Assembly: GCA_024734555.1 (NCBI GenBank)
Contig: JANPWX010000443.1
Location: 1,164,493-1,228,492 of the forward strand
Direction of reading: 5' to 3'
Length of the DNA: 64,000 nucleotides
Source: Trochalopteron elliotii
Taxonomy: Eukaryota > Chordata > Aves > Passeriformes > Leiothrichidae
Positions within the stretch are counted from its first letter, which is position 1. Each line of letters begins with the position of its first letter. The notes beneath the pieces were generated by a model. It ran no database searches. It saw nothing but the letters and a program-made list of their open reading frames with translations, and had not been told where the DNA came from. Shown in pieces: positions 1 to 59,880 of the stretch. A program made the translations under genes and the position numbers.

Positions 1-240
1 ACCGCACCCCCCCCATCCCATGGCCGGGCCCGATCCCGGCCCCGGGGGCGCGGGGTGGTGACCGGGGCAGTCCCCACGGGGACAGCGCGTCCTGCAGAGC
101 GCCTTCAGGGACCGCCGAGGGTCCGGGCAGGGACTTCCGTGGGCTCCCGGTGATCGGGCAGCGGCAGCGCCGGCTCCGGCCGCGGCTCCACGCGCTCCCC
201 GGCGGGGCACAGCGTCGCTCGCCCTTCGCTTTTCGTTTGG
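1..240 (+). promoter_or_regulatory. MECOM: CpG island, probable EVI1 promoter / non-coding exon 1 region
   Basis: The first about 240 bases are very GC-rich and dense in CpG, then the sequence drops sharply to AT-rich intron. In mammals the EVI1-only transcripts start at non-coding first exons just upstream of EVI1 exon 2, and this island lies about 1 kb upstream of that exon (1191). That position makes it the likely EVI1 promoter or first exon. I could not fix a transcription start or a specific donor; several GT dinucleotides could serve. The island may continue upstream of the window. Confidence 0.5.
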
Positions 241-1190
241 GGCGTTTAAGGTTGTTTCCTTTATTTTGCTGTTAAAATTGGGGTGGCTGCTGCCGGTGCC
301 GAGGCGAAGAAGTTACAATTTAGCAGTCAGCTCGCTGAGAGGCTGTGGGAAGTTTGGGATAGGCCGATGGTGAAGCTGGCGAATAATGATATTCAGTTCG
401 CTGTAATGATTAGTAATTTGTCATAATATTAGAATAGAACATCGTCTTTAGCTTGTCCACGAGCAGTCTCATTATATTTGTTTATTGTCTGCATAATTGG
501 GACCATTTATTGGTGTGTATTGAATACTGCCATGGTTTGCATGAGTGTTTACATTGTTTTTCATTTATTCTCTTTATTTTGACATAAGGAGTGCTGTTAT
601 TTGCTTCGATTAAGGGGAGGGATTTAAGTGTTGCACAGGACTGTTTGGGAAGTGTAATATTAAAACAAGATAAATAACTCTGCCTACCAGATAAAGTTTG
701 CTTCAGAGCTACAAATATGAAAATCCTAAACGAGTGCTGCAATCAACATAAAACCTGAAACAAAACAGAAACCTTAAATGAAGCCAACGCCATCTATTTT
801 AATAATTTTTGTTATATTCCTGTCAGAGTCCTATTTAATTAAAAGAATAATTTCAGACCTAGTCATTGATGAATGCATAGAAAATCAGGTGCCTCTTAAA
901 TTAACATAGTGTTTCATTGCAATAATTAGACAACATTTCAATTACATGTAAATATTTGTCAAGACGTTTTTCAGAACATTTATTGTCTTTTTATTATTGT
1001 TATGTATTCTGACAGTTCCTAAAAAAATCTCAGCAGGGAAACATATTTCTGAATAAACACACTGTATTATTATTGTTGTTGTTATTATTATTATTATCCA
1101 CTTGTTTATTTGGAAACCTGTGATTTATCTTTTGATTAGAATACTTAGCCAGCGGCAGAAAGATTTACTCTTTCATATTTTTCTTTTTAG
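241..1190 (+). other. AT-rich non-coding sequence upstream of EVI1 exon 2, with (TTA)n/(TTG)n microsatellite
   Basis: This is intronic in the MDS1-EVI1 transcript. An imperfect ATT/GTT trinucleotide run occupies about 1066-1097. The last about 30 bases form the pyrimidine tract and TTTTTAG acceptor of the next exon. No coding sequence is visible. Confidence 0.7.
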
Positions 1191-48062
<46,872 letters not shown>

Positions 48063-49414
48063 CAGTGCAGAGTCTTACCCAGGATGGGACCAAGTCCAAA
48101 CCAGTAGCATGGCTCTTTCATATATGACTATTTAAAAGACTGCTGAGCAGAATGCCTTATAAATCTGCAGGGTCACTCATTTAAAGTCCGGTGACCTTAA
48201 ACTGAATAATTTTAAAAAAAAGAAAAAAAAGAAAGAAACTATTTATTCTCAATATTTTGTTTTGCACAGCAAAGGCAGCTGCTGACTTCTGGAGGATCAA
48301 TGCGACTTAAAAGAAAAAAAAAATAAAAATAAAAAAAAAGATTTCAGTGGATTATGTAAACGGGGCCGGGAAAAAGTGTCTTCCAGTTCACCCGGCTTTG
48401 AGGGGCAGGGGCAGAAGGGTTAAGACTGCATTGATACACACATGGGCACTCCTTTAAAGTAGGAACTGAATTGATTTTCTTTTTGTATAAGATAGTTTGA
48501 CACAGGATTGGGAACAGTTGCTTTTATGTACAAATCTCTTCATTAAAGCTTTATGCATTTTAGCCCTTCAAAGAAAGGAAATAGTTCTATGAAATGCACA
48601 CTATCCATCGTAAATGTAGAAAGAAGTAACAGGGAATATTTTGTTCTCTCCGTAATTCTTTTGCCTTCTCAACTGCATTGTTTAAAAAAAAAAAAGGAAA
48701 ACCAAGGAGAAAAAAAAAATGACAGAAAAAGAAAGAACTCTGAGAAACAATACATAAGAGGCTTGTGTATATTGTAAACTATGAATGTTCACTACTCCAA
48801 GAAGCTAAATCATCCAGATAATTCCGTGAAAGCACCGCGTTCATCGACAGCACCACTAGTTCGAATCATTGTAAGGAGATTTTTAATTTTCGACAATCAT
48901 GTCACTATTTTGTTGTATTGTTTCCTTTCCCCCTACCCTCTTAATTTCTCCTTTGTGTTGTGTGTACCGTGTATTTATTTGTTGGCAAACGATTGTTTGT
49001 TGATTACAATAGCACTGTTCCTGTAACAAACAGCACTGCTCCAGTCCCCCACTGCGTTACGATGTAAGGCACCCATGTACTTCCAAAAAAAGTGAGGTGA
49101 ACTGATCTGTGTATATGGGAGTGCAAAACAGTGTTTGAAATTTTCTTACATTCCTCTTTTATTTTTTTTTTGCCTTTTAATGAACTAAATAACTAATAGA
49201 TGCGACTTAGTTTTGTTCTGTTTTATTTTTTTTTGTAATACAGTAAATTGATTTGATTGTATAAACAGTTATAATTTCTTCATGAAAGCATGATTCTTCT
49301 GATTAAAAAAACTGTACCCAATATTTTATGCTGGTTGTCTGCGAGCTTGTGTGATGTTATGTTCATGTTAATCCTATTTGTAACATGAAGTGTTCCAAAT
49401 TTATGTTTTAAAAA

Positions 49415-49424
49415 AATAAATAAA
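49415..49424 (+). terminator. MECOM: Alternative polyadenylation signals (overlapping AATAAA pair)
   Basis: AATAAATAAATAA gives two overlapping AATAAA hexamers about 200 bp before the distal signal. An ATTAAA lies at 48542-48547. Use of these sites is not shown. Confidence 0.45.
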
Positions 49425-49615
49425 TAACGGAAGGTATTCAGTTATTTTTGGGGTTTTTTTTGGCCTTTAGTGAGGGACCAGATTTATTTTTCCTTTTGTT
49501 TATAATCTCATTTTGAAATAATCGGCAAGTTGAGGTACTTTCTTTAAATGCTTTGTACAATGTAACTGTTACGCATTTCAGTACATTACTATGGGAGGAT
49601 CAACTTAAAAAAAAT

Positions 49616-49621
49616 AATAAA
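49616..49621 (+). terminator. MECOM: Distal polyadenylation signal AATAAA
   Basis: AATAAA is followed within about 35 bases by a T/GT-rich element (TTTTTGTCTTGGTTTTGTCT), the expected downstream sequence for cleavage near 49,640. Confidence 0.75.
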
Positions 49622-49640
49622 GGACTACAAAACTGAAGGG

Positions 49641-52600
49641 ATCTATTTCCTTTTTGTCTTGGTTTTGTCTGAGTTGGGAAAAAAAAAAAAAAAAAGGAGC
49701 ATTTCCTCTGCTGCAAAGATGGATCTGTGGGGTCATGAGGGCAACCAGAGGATGGGGCACTGGGAGGTGTCTTGGACTTGGCCATGAAATGTGGGACACG
49801 AGCCAGAGCCTCTCAATAGACTGACTGTTGGAGGGGTTTAGTTAAGTCCTTTAAGTTTCAAAACACTAACTTGGAAAAGAGGGATATTTAGGTCATTTCA
49901 CAGAAGAGGTTGGTGCAGTGTCACCTTCAAAGGCTCTTGTGGAGTTAGAGTTTTGCCTGCATGCTGCTTGTGGGGACAGCATTGGGCAGCAGTGGCTTGT
50001 GCATAGTGAAATACTCATTCATATTTGATCAGCAGAGTGATCAAAATCCATGGATGAGAAGCTAAATGAGCCTCCAACTGCATAAAATGAGCCTTTTAGA
50101 GTCTAAAAGGGAAAAAAAAAAAGAAAAAAAACCAGAGCATTTTAATTTGTGTTCCCTCTGAAATCAGATCCAAAGGCCTGTGTCTGGGCAACCTATGGAG
50201 GAGGGATGTCAGGAAAAGCCAGCATTTTCCCAGGGAATACCCATCTTGCTGCTCTTCTCATCAGGAGAGATGAGATGCTCCTCTCTTAGCCTGTGTCAGT
50301 GCACAAAGACCTCTTGTACCTCATAAGATACTGAAGTCATATTTCAGAATAACCTGTATATGTCATTCTTGTCTTCAGCCCAGGTGTGAGCTTGTTTGGT
50401 TTGCTCCTTGAGCTTGAGAGCCTTCTGCACAAGTTGGTGGCAAGCTGAGACCTACACCCCAATGGTTTTCATGCAGGAAGCCCAAACGCCACCTGGAAAA
50501 AAATGTAAATAGATGAAAAAAAAAAAATCCCGTGTGCATATTCTTGTTTTGCACTGGCCTGAGGCAGTGGCCAGGTACATGCAGATAATTACACAAATAG
50601 GCTATTATTTTTAGTGCATTTAAAGTCACTGTGAAACTTGGTTTTAGGTTTCTGCCAGATACAGAGAACAAATAGATTAATCAAGTCAAGTTTTATCTGC
50701 AAACAACTTTCCAGATCGTTTCCCCCTTTAATTTGATGCAATGACAGTTCTTATCAGCTCTGCCCTCACCTGCCCTAGATGAAAGAGGGTTTGGGAGGTG
50801 GAGAAAGGGTGGGACAGTATCCCCTGGGTTTAATGTTCTGGGTTACAGTAACACACAGATCATAGACCTGTCAGGAAAAAGAACTCCTTGAGCTGAGTTT
50901 AGGGTTAATTCAACCTGCCCAAAACCAGGTCTGGGGACCATTAGGGAGTCACTGCTGCCAATCCCTGAGCTGATTTTCCCATTGGTTGTCTGGAAGTTGG
51001 TATTTTCTTGTCACAGTATCCCACCCAGCAGCACTACCCATGGGGTTTGATGAGCAGGGGGGACAAAGTGTATTTCTGTAATATCACAACGAGTCTTTCA
51101 ACTCCATGTAGATCCTTTACCATGACCTTCATTTTCATTGCTTTGTCTCAGTGCCAGAGTTGTTCACCCAGAGGAACAGCTGAAAAGCAAACCCAGATTT
51201 GATTACTCATCTCATCCCCCAATAAACAGAGAAAACTGGGTAATTTTTGTCTTTGTGTCATACCCTCCCCAACGGACCACACAGGTGCAATTGTCCAGAT
51301 GCAAACAGATGCTGAGTGAGGATTGATGTTTCTGGCTTTCTGCTACAGTGATTTAATTTTTTTTTTTAAGGACAAAAAATATCAATACTTTTAAAAAATC
51401 TCTTCAGCTCATTTCAGCATCATCCTACTGCTCACCCCACTGTAGTATTTTTCTGTAAGTCAACAAATCATTCCCATGTGATCCAGCAGCCTTCCTAGAT
51501 GGAGGAGCTGCCCATTACCCTCTCAATTCCTATCTACAGAACTGAACAAAGCCCCTGCTTGACAAGATGATTAATCAATATTTCACCCTGGCCCAGCTCC
51601 TCAATACCCCTGTGGGTCTCAGCCGCCGTTCCCGTGTCAGCTGCTGTTTCCAACGGGTGTATTTGTGGAGTAATGGGAGGGGAAGTTATTATAAAAGCAT
51701 TTGCAGGGCTGCTTTTTGCTCAGCTATTCAGTTTGGCCCGTTGCTCCATGAGTGTCTTGAACTTTAAAACTTTCTGTCAGGTCTCTCACATGTGGAGGCT
51801 CCCTGTGAGCTCCTGGATGGCTCTGCTGTGCTCTCTGCCTCCCAGCTATATTTAGTCCCAGTTGTGGTTTTGTTGCTCACTCCTAGAGTGGTGTGGAAAA
51901 GTCAGTTTTAAAGATGCTTCCAGTAATGATTTAAACAAAACAAAGGTATCCAGCAGCAAACAGAAACCCCTTTTTTCATGTCAAAGCCCATGTTCCTTGC
52001 CAGGACTCCAGTTAGCAGGAAAATGTTTTCTGCAGCCTGGCCAAAACCAGCCTTTCTCCCGTCCATTGACTGGCTCTGTAGGTCTGTGAGTACACCTAGT
52101 CTGGGGCTGGCAAGAGCCAAATTAATTCAACTTCTGTTTCTGTACAGAAAATGCTGCCAGCTGTAGGAAAGGCTAAACTCAAGTTCATTTAGGGAAGTCT
52201 GGGGAGATGGTGAACGTCAAATAAAAAGCAAAAAATAAGAACTGTGTCCCTCTTCTTTTCTATTTTTTCCCTCTGATTCAGACTCTTTTGCTGCTAGAGT
52301 AAAACAAATTTCAGCAAAACTATCCCAGAATTTATATTTTAATAAGACTAACATTTAGATAATCCCTGAAAAGAGGCCCCACTGCCACACAGTGATCCAG
52401 GAACTCATCTTGCAAGCCTTCATCCCAAAACTGCTTGGGAGTGGTTGTCCTCCTAGGTATGAACATAAACCAGACTGAACACAGATCCTTCTGCATGGTG
52501 GAAGCAAAGCCTGGTTTTTTTGACCCAAGAGGGTGCACATTTTAAAGGCAATCAAAGCTATGTATATTTATCAATCCATTTGGGGAACCTTTTTATGAAA

Positions 52601-53911
52601 GGTGCTGTGGAAATATGAAAGTATTGTGGTACAATGAGCTTTAGCAGTCTGAGAGGGGGGTCTGAGAGAAGGCAGCTCCAGCAGGCACTCGCCTTTTCCC
52701 TGCTTTATTTTAATACTAATTAATTCCAGAAAAAGCTAAAGAAATCTGATGAAATGCTACACTTCTAAGAAAAGGTTCTGCCCAAGAGTGTTCAAGCAGG
52801 CCTCCCAGCTTGGGAGGGTCTAGTGGGAGAAGAGGGTTAGTGGTGATTTTGATGCTTAAATTATCAGTAATTAAGAAGTTGATTTTCGGGGATTGAGGAA
52901 AATTTTAAACAGCTGCTTCTTTCGGGCCTTTTACTCCTCATTTTCATTAGCATGTGCTAAGGCAATCTGGAAAATATATTTAGATCCATATTATGCTATG
53001 TCAAGACCTCAGCATCTGTACCTTGGGGCAGATACATGTGAGATAGCCGAGGGTGGATGTGCCAGCGCGCACATGTGGAAGCGTTCAATTTGTAACATGA
53101 TTACAGCCCCAGCACAAAGCCCGCTTGATACCTGTGGCAGCCTCGTTTCATGGTGAGCACAGAAAATCCTCCAAGATCATGTCACGTTTCACATCACCAG
53201 CCAACCCAAACTGGAGGAGTAGTGCTTTAATTCCTGGGGAATCTCTTTCAGAGGGCGCGTGTCAGGCCCAATTAAGGTCCAGGCGGGCTGGTGCTAATTG
53301 GGGTGAGGAATGCAGGGGGGTAACGTGGTCCTGCAGCAAAGCAGCCCCTTTGTCCAGGCCACACCAGCCTGTCTGTCTTCCCAAGGGTGGCCACTCCTGC
53401 TAGAAAACCTCCTGGAATAGTTCACAAGTGGAGTAGAGAGATTTCAGCGTGGATAAGGGAGATCGGGGTGCTCAGCAGCAGCTCGCTGTGGGGTCTTCTG
53501 CATTAAAATTACCATCAGAGGAGAGGAAGGTGGTGAGCTGCCTTCTCCACACACAGAATGCAAACCTGACATCAGCATCCTCCAAGGATCCTCTCTCATC
53601 TCGTCTTTCTCCGCTCCCAAAATAAAAAGAGGCTTTTTTAGTCTGAATTGCTGATACACTAGAAAAAAAAATAAAATTGAGGCATGAGCTGAACAGTTGA
53701 AATTAATTTAAACATTCAACCTCCCTTGAATTTCAGAGGGATTTATGTGAAAATCCCAGCAGACTCAGTATCAGGTCATCCATAATCCAAATGAAAGTAA
53801 AACACTAGAGGACAAAAGCTCATGGTCTAATTCAAAACTGATTCACACAAATATCTGAAGGATTTTGATCTTCCTAATTAAGGAACCAAGTGTTTTGCTG
53901 TACCCAACTGT
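49641..53911. other. Intergenic sequence downstream of MECOM
   Basis: A-runs are seen near 49,680 and 50,112, and scattered short open frames occur without recognisable homology. No gene or repeat is supported. In mammals the next gene in this direction is EGFEM1, but I see no EGF-like cysteine pattern on either strand. Confidence 0.7.
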
Positions 53912-54235
53912 TTCATAGAGTCATACAATAATTTGGACTAGATTAGGTCCCCCTTTAAAGGCCATCCAGTTCCAACCCCTCTGCCATGGGCTGGGACACT
54001 TTCACAACCTGGCCTTGGACACTTTCAGGGCCAGAGCAGCCACAGCTTTTCTGGGCAACCAGAGGGCCTCGCTAGCCACGTTGTAAAAAAATTCTTTATG
54101 TCTAGTCTAAATCTATCTTCTTTTAGTTTTAAACCCTCACTCCTTATCCAGTTGAACAAGCCCCATTAGAGTAGCCCCCTGTGTCTGCAGGGCCTGTTGG
54201 GCACCAGTCTGGTGGGTCTTCTCTTGAATTCATCT
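53912..54235 (-). mobile_element. CR1 LINE 3'-end fragment (antisense)
   Basis: TTCATAGAGTCATACAATAA is followed by AAAGGCCATCCAGTTCCAAC, GGGCTGGGACACTTTC, AAATTCTTTATGTCTAG and TTTTAGTTTTAAACCC. These are the reverse complement of successive CR1 3' segments. Edges are approximate. Confidence 0.9.
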
Positions 54236-57200
54236 CCCATCTGAGCATGGCTAGGAATACTTTCTATCACCCAGCCTTGGGTTCAGGTCTTAAGGGAGGA
54301 AAATCTCTGCCACTCTCAGACTAATGAGAGGTCCTAGTACATTGACACATCTACCCATCCTCAGGAGGCACTCCCAGAGCTGTGAAGTCCAGTCAGCTTG
54401 CAGTCACACTGGTGTAATAAAAGTTTGATTCAGAAGGATCCACAGCCCCTCTGCTCTGTGCAACCACAAGCCACAAAACACTTTGCAATCCACCATAACG
54501 AAGGAGAGACCTTTATTACATTTAGTCTTGATTCCCTGGTACTCCCTGGAAACAGTTCTGCTGTTTTTATTACTTAAGAGCTATTAAAACCTTAACCACT
54601 GCATGGAGCAACTCGCTCCAGCTTTACACTCGTCCATAAAAACTTGGGGAGATCAAGAACTACTTTTTGGACCTAACACCCCGTCAGCTGAGGAGTGCCA
54701 GAGTCAGGTGTGAATTTGTCCCTGCCCTGGCTGAGCACAGAGACCAGGCTGAGAGGTGCTGAAGGGCAGGAGCATGGCTGGTAGCTGAGTTTTTTCCCAT
54801 GGTTTTCTTTGCTGCCTGTAAGGAAGGACAGGGAGTGGGATGCCAGTGACCTCTCCTTCCCCTCGTCCCGGCTGTAAGCCAAGCTCTGAACATGCCACCC
54901 TCTGTTAGTTTAGGAAACAGCAAAGCTGGACAGAAAGCCACTGTGTGAAGAACAGAGTAGAGCAGGAACAGGGGCTGGGGTAAATCCCACCCAGAAAAAA
55001 AAAAACAACAACAAAAATCTTGAACCACTTTAAACTTGTCATGGTGCTGGGGGAAAACAAGCAGGTGTGGGTAACCAGCAGGATGGCACAGAGGCTTTGA
55101 CTAGCTCAGTCATCTCTCAAAAAAAATCCTTCTGAAGCACAAGTGCAAGACCAAAACAACCTGACATGGTGTAAGGGAAATGGCACCAGCCAGACCCTGC
55201 TATGAGGGAACTCCCTGTGTTGCTCTTCGTGCTGCCCAGATACTGGTGGGGTGTAATGCAGAAGTCAGCTCAAAACCTTTCATTATTTTCAGGGGATTTT
55301 ATTATAGAGTTGAAAAATCTGGCTTTTTCAGCTTGCTGCTATTCCAAAGTGTATCTTATTCCTCCTCCGCTCTGCCACTGAATTTTTAATATTTCCTCTT
55401 TGGAAAATGTCAGGAGTCTCAGCAGGGTGTGGGTTTCTGCTCTAATACAGCTCTGCCAGGGGTGAGCGAGGCTGAGGTGCCTTAGAGCAACATTTTGCCC
55501 TTGGAAAATATATTCTAGCTACTGTCCCCACAGAACAACAAGGAAAAAAAACCAAAAAGAAGCATTTTCCCAAAACCTGAGGAACCAGCCTCGTAAATTA
55601 TCTATTTGTAATGTTTCTTCATTTCAGCTGAAACAATGATCCCGGCACATTTTCTTTTAAACTTTGTCTCCCAGTCCAAGTGGCCACCTACTTTGTTGTC
55701 CAAATTTCTTGTGCAGTTGGAATCTTACAATGTGTAATCTCAGTAGGGTTATCAGTTATGTCATGCATTATACAGCCTCCAATCAGCGTAGTGGGAAACA
55801 ACATTTTCATTTAATACCAGGAGAAACAGTGGAAGTCAGCGATTGATACCAACACAATGATGGGAAAAAGTGTCCAGAGGTGCTACTCACATAATCTCAC
55901 TTTACAACATCTTGAAAATTCAATAGAAAGGACTTTGCTAACAATACCAGAATGACATACCACTGATTATTGTTCCTAAAGCTCTTAACAATAAGAAAGC
56001 TCTCTAAATATATCTCAACAAAAAACATATAACAGTTTGTTTCTTCTTTTTTTCTTTGCAAAGCACATAGTATTAGTCAACAATTGTTGTGTGGCGTGAG
56101 CCCATTAGGGCTGTTGGCTGGTAATGTTCTGGGAAATGAGCTCTTGAAAGATCTTTTTTTCTTTTTAAAACATGCCTAACAATTGTATCTTAAAACAATC
56201 CTGGATCAGCAAACTGCAAGGACCCACTCTGACTTATTTTCTTAAGCCTGACAAAAGACTAACTCTGCTTGCATTTTACTCAGTTGCTTTAAACTGCCGT
56301 GAGAAGTAAATTTTAGCTCAGAGCAGAAATGAGAACCCCTTTAAGGACCAACTTCTTGGACTGTCTTTCCCCCAGCAGCCCATCCTCAGCAAAATGTGAC
56401 TTGCAGAAATGCAGTTAAATTGAACCTTAAATATACTATAATATTTCCCTCAAAAAGAAACTGGAAATTGGCATATTTACTTCTAAACTCACACATTAGG
56501 GGATGAACTAGAAAACACTTATGGGTCAGTGTGTACTGCAGAAGAGCCCTAAAAAGAATTCATTGCCCAACATCTTTCAAGAGCAGTACCCACCTTTGGG
56601 GCCATTCCTGTGACCCCAAAGCACAAAAATGAAGACAGATATGGGAATTAAACCCTTCTTTTGCATTGCAGCATCGAGCCCATTACTATGTGTCATCACT
56701 GTGTCACTGTACAATGCTTTCAGGGTGTATGGTCTTCCAGAAACTTGTTGGTGAAGATTAAATAATAATTTAAATTCCTTTGATATAGCTTACATTTCAA
56801 AACCAAACTGAACCCTTACATGTCCCACAGATCTTCACTGCATTTATAGCCCCAAAAGGCCAATGAAAGATCCCTAAAAATAATTAGCTGAAGTAAACAT
56901 TGAATCACATTACAGAGTCAACAGCAAAGAATTTTTGAATGAAATAAATGGTTCATGCTTGAGGATATTGAGTGAAATATCCACTGGATTTTCTTTTATT
57001 GCATGCCCTTAGTCTCTCTGTTTATTATTCAAGTGGTTAATGAGCAATTCCTAAAACTGATCCAGAAGGTGCCTTTAGCAGCCTGACTGTCAGCCTGTGC
57101 CATCCAATATGTTTTCCACCAGCCTTTTGCAACCCTAGCTTGATTTCACCTTAAACACTCTTTGGAATGATTATTTTCGTTTGCTGAACTTGGACATCAG

Positions 57201-59054
57201 TTGTAGAGATTCAGTTAAGATTTGTTTGCGGTCGATATAAACAACATCTACTGGGTACAACGTACATCAGGAGGAAAAATTTCAACTTCTGAAAACATTT
57301 TAGGATGACCAAATGAAGGGAATGAGAAAACTTTGTGAAAATTTAACTTGAGCACTTGGCTGCTTGGCTCTGCTTTTCCTGTGGTACGACCCCAAGGTGG
57401 CTGTTGTTGCCAGTTACTGTTATTGTCAATAACCCCAAATTTATTTAGAGGAATAGGTACATTAGGTACTTCACTTGGAGGATTTTTTTTCACTTCCCCA
57501 GCAAACACTATGGGTGTCCTTCAAAGCACCTTCTACTGCATTTCATAGCACCTGATTATTAAATCAACTATCTGATCTTGGTTGAGTATATTGATTTAAA
57601 TCCTTTTATTAAGTACCAAATATTAAGTATTTATTAAGTATCAAGCAAGATTTCATTTTCTAACCATTTCTCTAATATTTCAGTGTAGACCTAATAAGTG
57701 GAATTCCTCCACAGGGTAACTTGAATGAAGCCTCAGATGAATTAGAGCCTGACTCTCCCTAAGGCAGGGCTGGAAATATCCTTGGAGTTAAAGTGGTTTC
57801 AAACTCATTTTGCTGCTTTTCACTCCTTTCTGATTTTATGTACTTACAATACTCATGTATTGCATATAATAACAGGTACTCACATGCAAGTATTACATTT
57901 AATTGCATTTATATTAATGAAATTTGGACAAAGTGCTCACCTAAGGGACAGAGGCAGCCACAATGGCTGTGAGAAATGCTGGGAATGAGAAGGTGACTTC
58001 AAACACCCCTGGCTGAAAGGTGAGGGGGTTCACCCACCTGTGCTGGGTGGGCTGTGTGTGTCTTGTCCCAAGGCTGGTGCAGGTCAGCGATGGCAGAGCT
58101 GCTGGTTATTGGTGCTTGGTTTTGAAGTCAAGTGATAGGAAACTGCTTGAATGGCTGGAGCCAGAGTGTCTCTGCGAGGGGCTGCCAAAGAGAAAAAACC
58201 ACACAGGGCTGTACTGGTGGTTAATTACTTTGTTGTTTTCTAACTTTACTTTTTTGCTTATTGTTAGGGGTTTTTTTTTTATTTTTGTTGAAAGGCTGCA
58301 ACTTGACAGTACCTGGGAGTGGGCTGGTGCTGCAGAGGCTCCTCACTGGAAGCTCAGTGCCTGTGGGGTTGTGGGGCAAAGCACTAAAATCCCTTTGCAG
58401 ACTCCTCAGTCTATAAGGCCCACTGTCCCTCCTCCTCCTCCTCTTCCTCCTTCTCTGAAGAGAAAATCCTGGGAGCAAAGTATCTTCCCCAGCTGATGGA
58501 GCCCCAGCTCAGGGACACCCCACAGCTGAAACCAAAGAGCCAAAGCCCCTTTGCTGAGGATCCTCACTGTGCCATCCCCTAGGGAGGACACTGACCCCAG
58601 CCTTGCTCAAGCACAGCCAAGCCATGTCTGGAGGTGAGCAAGGCTCTGGCAGTGGGATTGAGCCTGGGACATCCCAGCTCTGGGCCGGGCACGTTGCCCC
58701 AGACTCGTGCCCTGGAGCAGCTCTTACATGCCTGTGAAAATATGTACCCCAGTAACCACGCAAGTAAACATGTGCCTCGTGAACTACATGATTCATATGT
58801 GACCTGAGGTTTCAGGGGATTTCTGCGTTTTTTAAATACTATCCGCGTGTAAAAGTATTATTGTCCTGGAACAGAAATAATTTTATCTGTTATTTATAAT
58901 GTTTGTGTTCCTTTCTTGATAGCTCACCCAAAACCTCATGGTAAAAACTGGCATAAGCTCTTTGGGAAGAAAAAAAAAAAAAAAAAAGTTTGAGTTTCTA
59001 ACCAAGAGTTTAATATATTCTGGGAGTGCTGCAATTCTTCACAGTAGCATCAGG
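54236..59054. other. Intergenic sequence
   Basis: About 4.8 kb without a supportable gene. A CCT/CTT-rich simple repeat lies at about 58,427-58,456, and an A-run at about 58,971-58,987 lies just before a CR1 tail. Confidence 0.7.
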
Positions 59055-59118
59055 AATGGATGGATTCAATGATTTTAGAGGTCTTTTCCAACCTAAACGA
59101 TTCGATGGTTCGATAGAA
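59055..59118 (+). mobile_element. CR1 LINE 3'-end fragment (sense)
   Basis: TTTTAGAGGTCTTTTCCAAC is followed by CTAAACGATTCGATGGTTCG, the CR1 3' terminus with variant (ATTCTATG)-type tail units. Confidence 0.85.
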
Positions 59119-59249
59119 TGTGCCCTGGCTGGGACAACAGCAGGCAAGAGACCCCCACAGACGCCCTCCCTGTGCCTGCTTGTCCATACAACATTTCTTG
59201 CCTCTATCAATGTATCTAACATGTGAGAAATAACGTGTGGAAAACTTAT

Positions 59250-59880
59250 TTCAGCTGTGTTTCACGGGGCAGGAGGCGCTTTGATCAGCCAGAGCCTGAG
59301 TGTATTATTCAGCGCACAGGAAAACGGACAACTTAACTTTTAGACTTTTAGGTACAGAGCCGCCGCCGTGAAAGGGCTGTCGGAGTTGCCAGCAGTCATT
59401 AGGCAGCCTTTGGCTTTGAACAAGAATATCCTAAGCCAGGGGACAAACTCCCCCATCCCCTGCTCCGGTTCAACATCCACAGCCGCCACCCCATCCGTGC
59501 ACCTCCAACCCACGTCCAAGCCTCGGAGAGACTCAAAACAAGGAGCGCGGGTTTAGTTAACCCCGGCTTGCATTGCTGACTGCCAATTTTGTTTAAAGAG
59601 CGCAAGGCGAGGAGGGAAGAGCGCGCAGGGTTTTGTCTGGGAGCGCTGCGGGTGATTTATGGCGCAGCCGGAGCCTCCAGCCCTAATTGCCGGCTGCTCT
59701 CTCGTGGCTGCGCGGGGAAGTGCTCTCGGTCCCTGCGCTCGCACCGCGCTTCTTCACCTCAAATCCAAGCTAAGGCCCCGCCGCCAACTGCAAATGGGGG
59801 TGGATGTCTGTAAAGTCCCCTCTAAGAGGACTTTTTACAGCCCAGCGCCTCAACGCCGGGCTACCACAGCTCCTTTCTGT
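59250..59880. promoter_or_regulatory. Orphan CpG-rich block
   Basis: CpGs are frequent from about 59,250, peak at about 59,540-59,790 and decline by about 59,880, in an AT-rich neighbourhood. No coding exon is recognised in it on either strand. It may be the promoter of an unannotated or non-coding transcript, or a distal MECOM element. The role is inferred. Confidence 0.4.

Larger units (their letters stand above)
48063..49640 (+). other. MECOM: MECOM 3' UTR
   Basis: About 1.6 kb of A/T-rich sequence follows the stop without interruption by repeats. It has A-runs near 48,213-48,235 and 48,311-48,340 and AU-rich motifs such as GTATTTATTTG near 48,970. The end is set by the last AATAAA (49616-49621) and the GT-rich stretch after it. 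The exact cleavage site is inferred. Confidence 0.8.
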
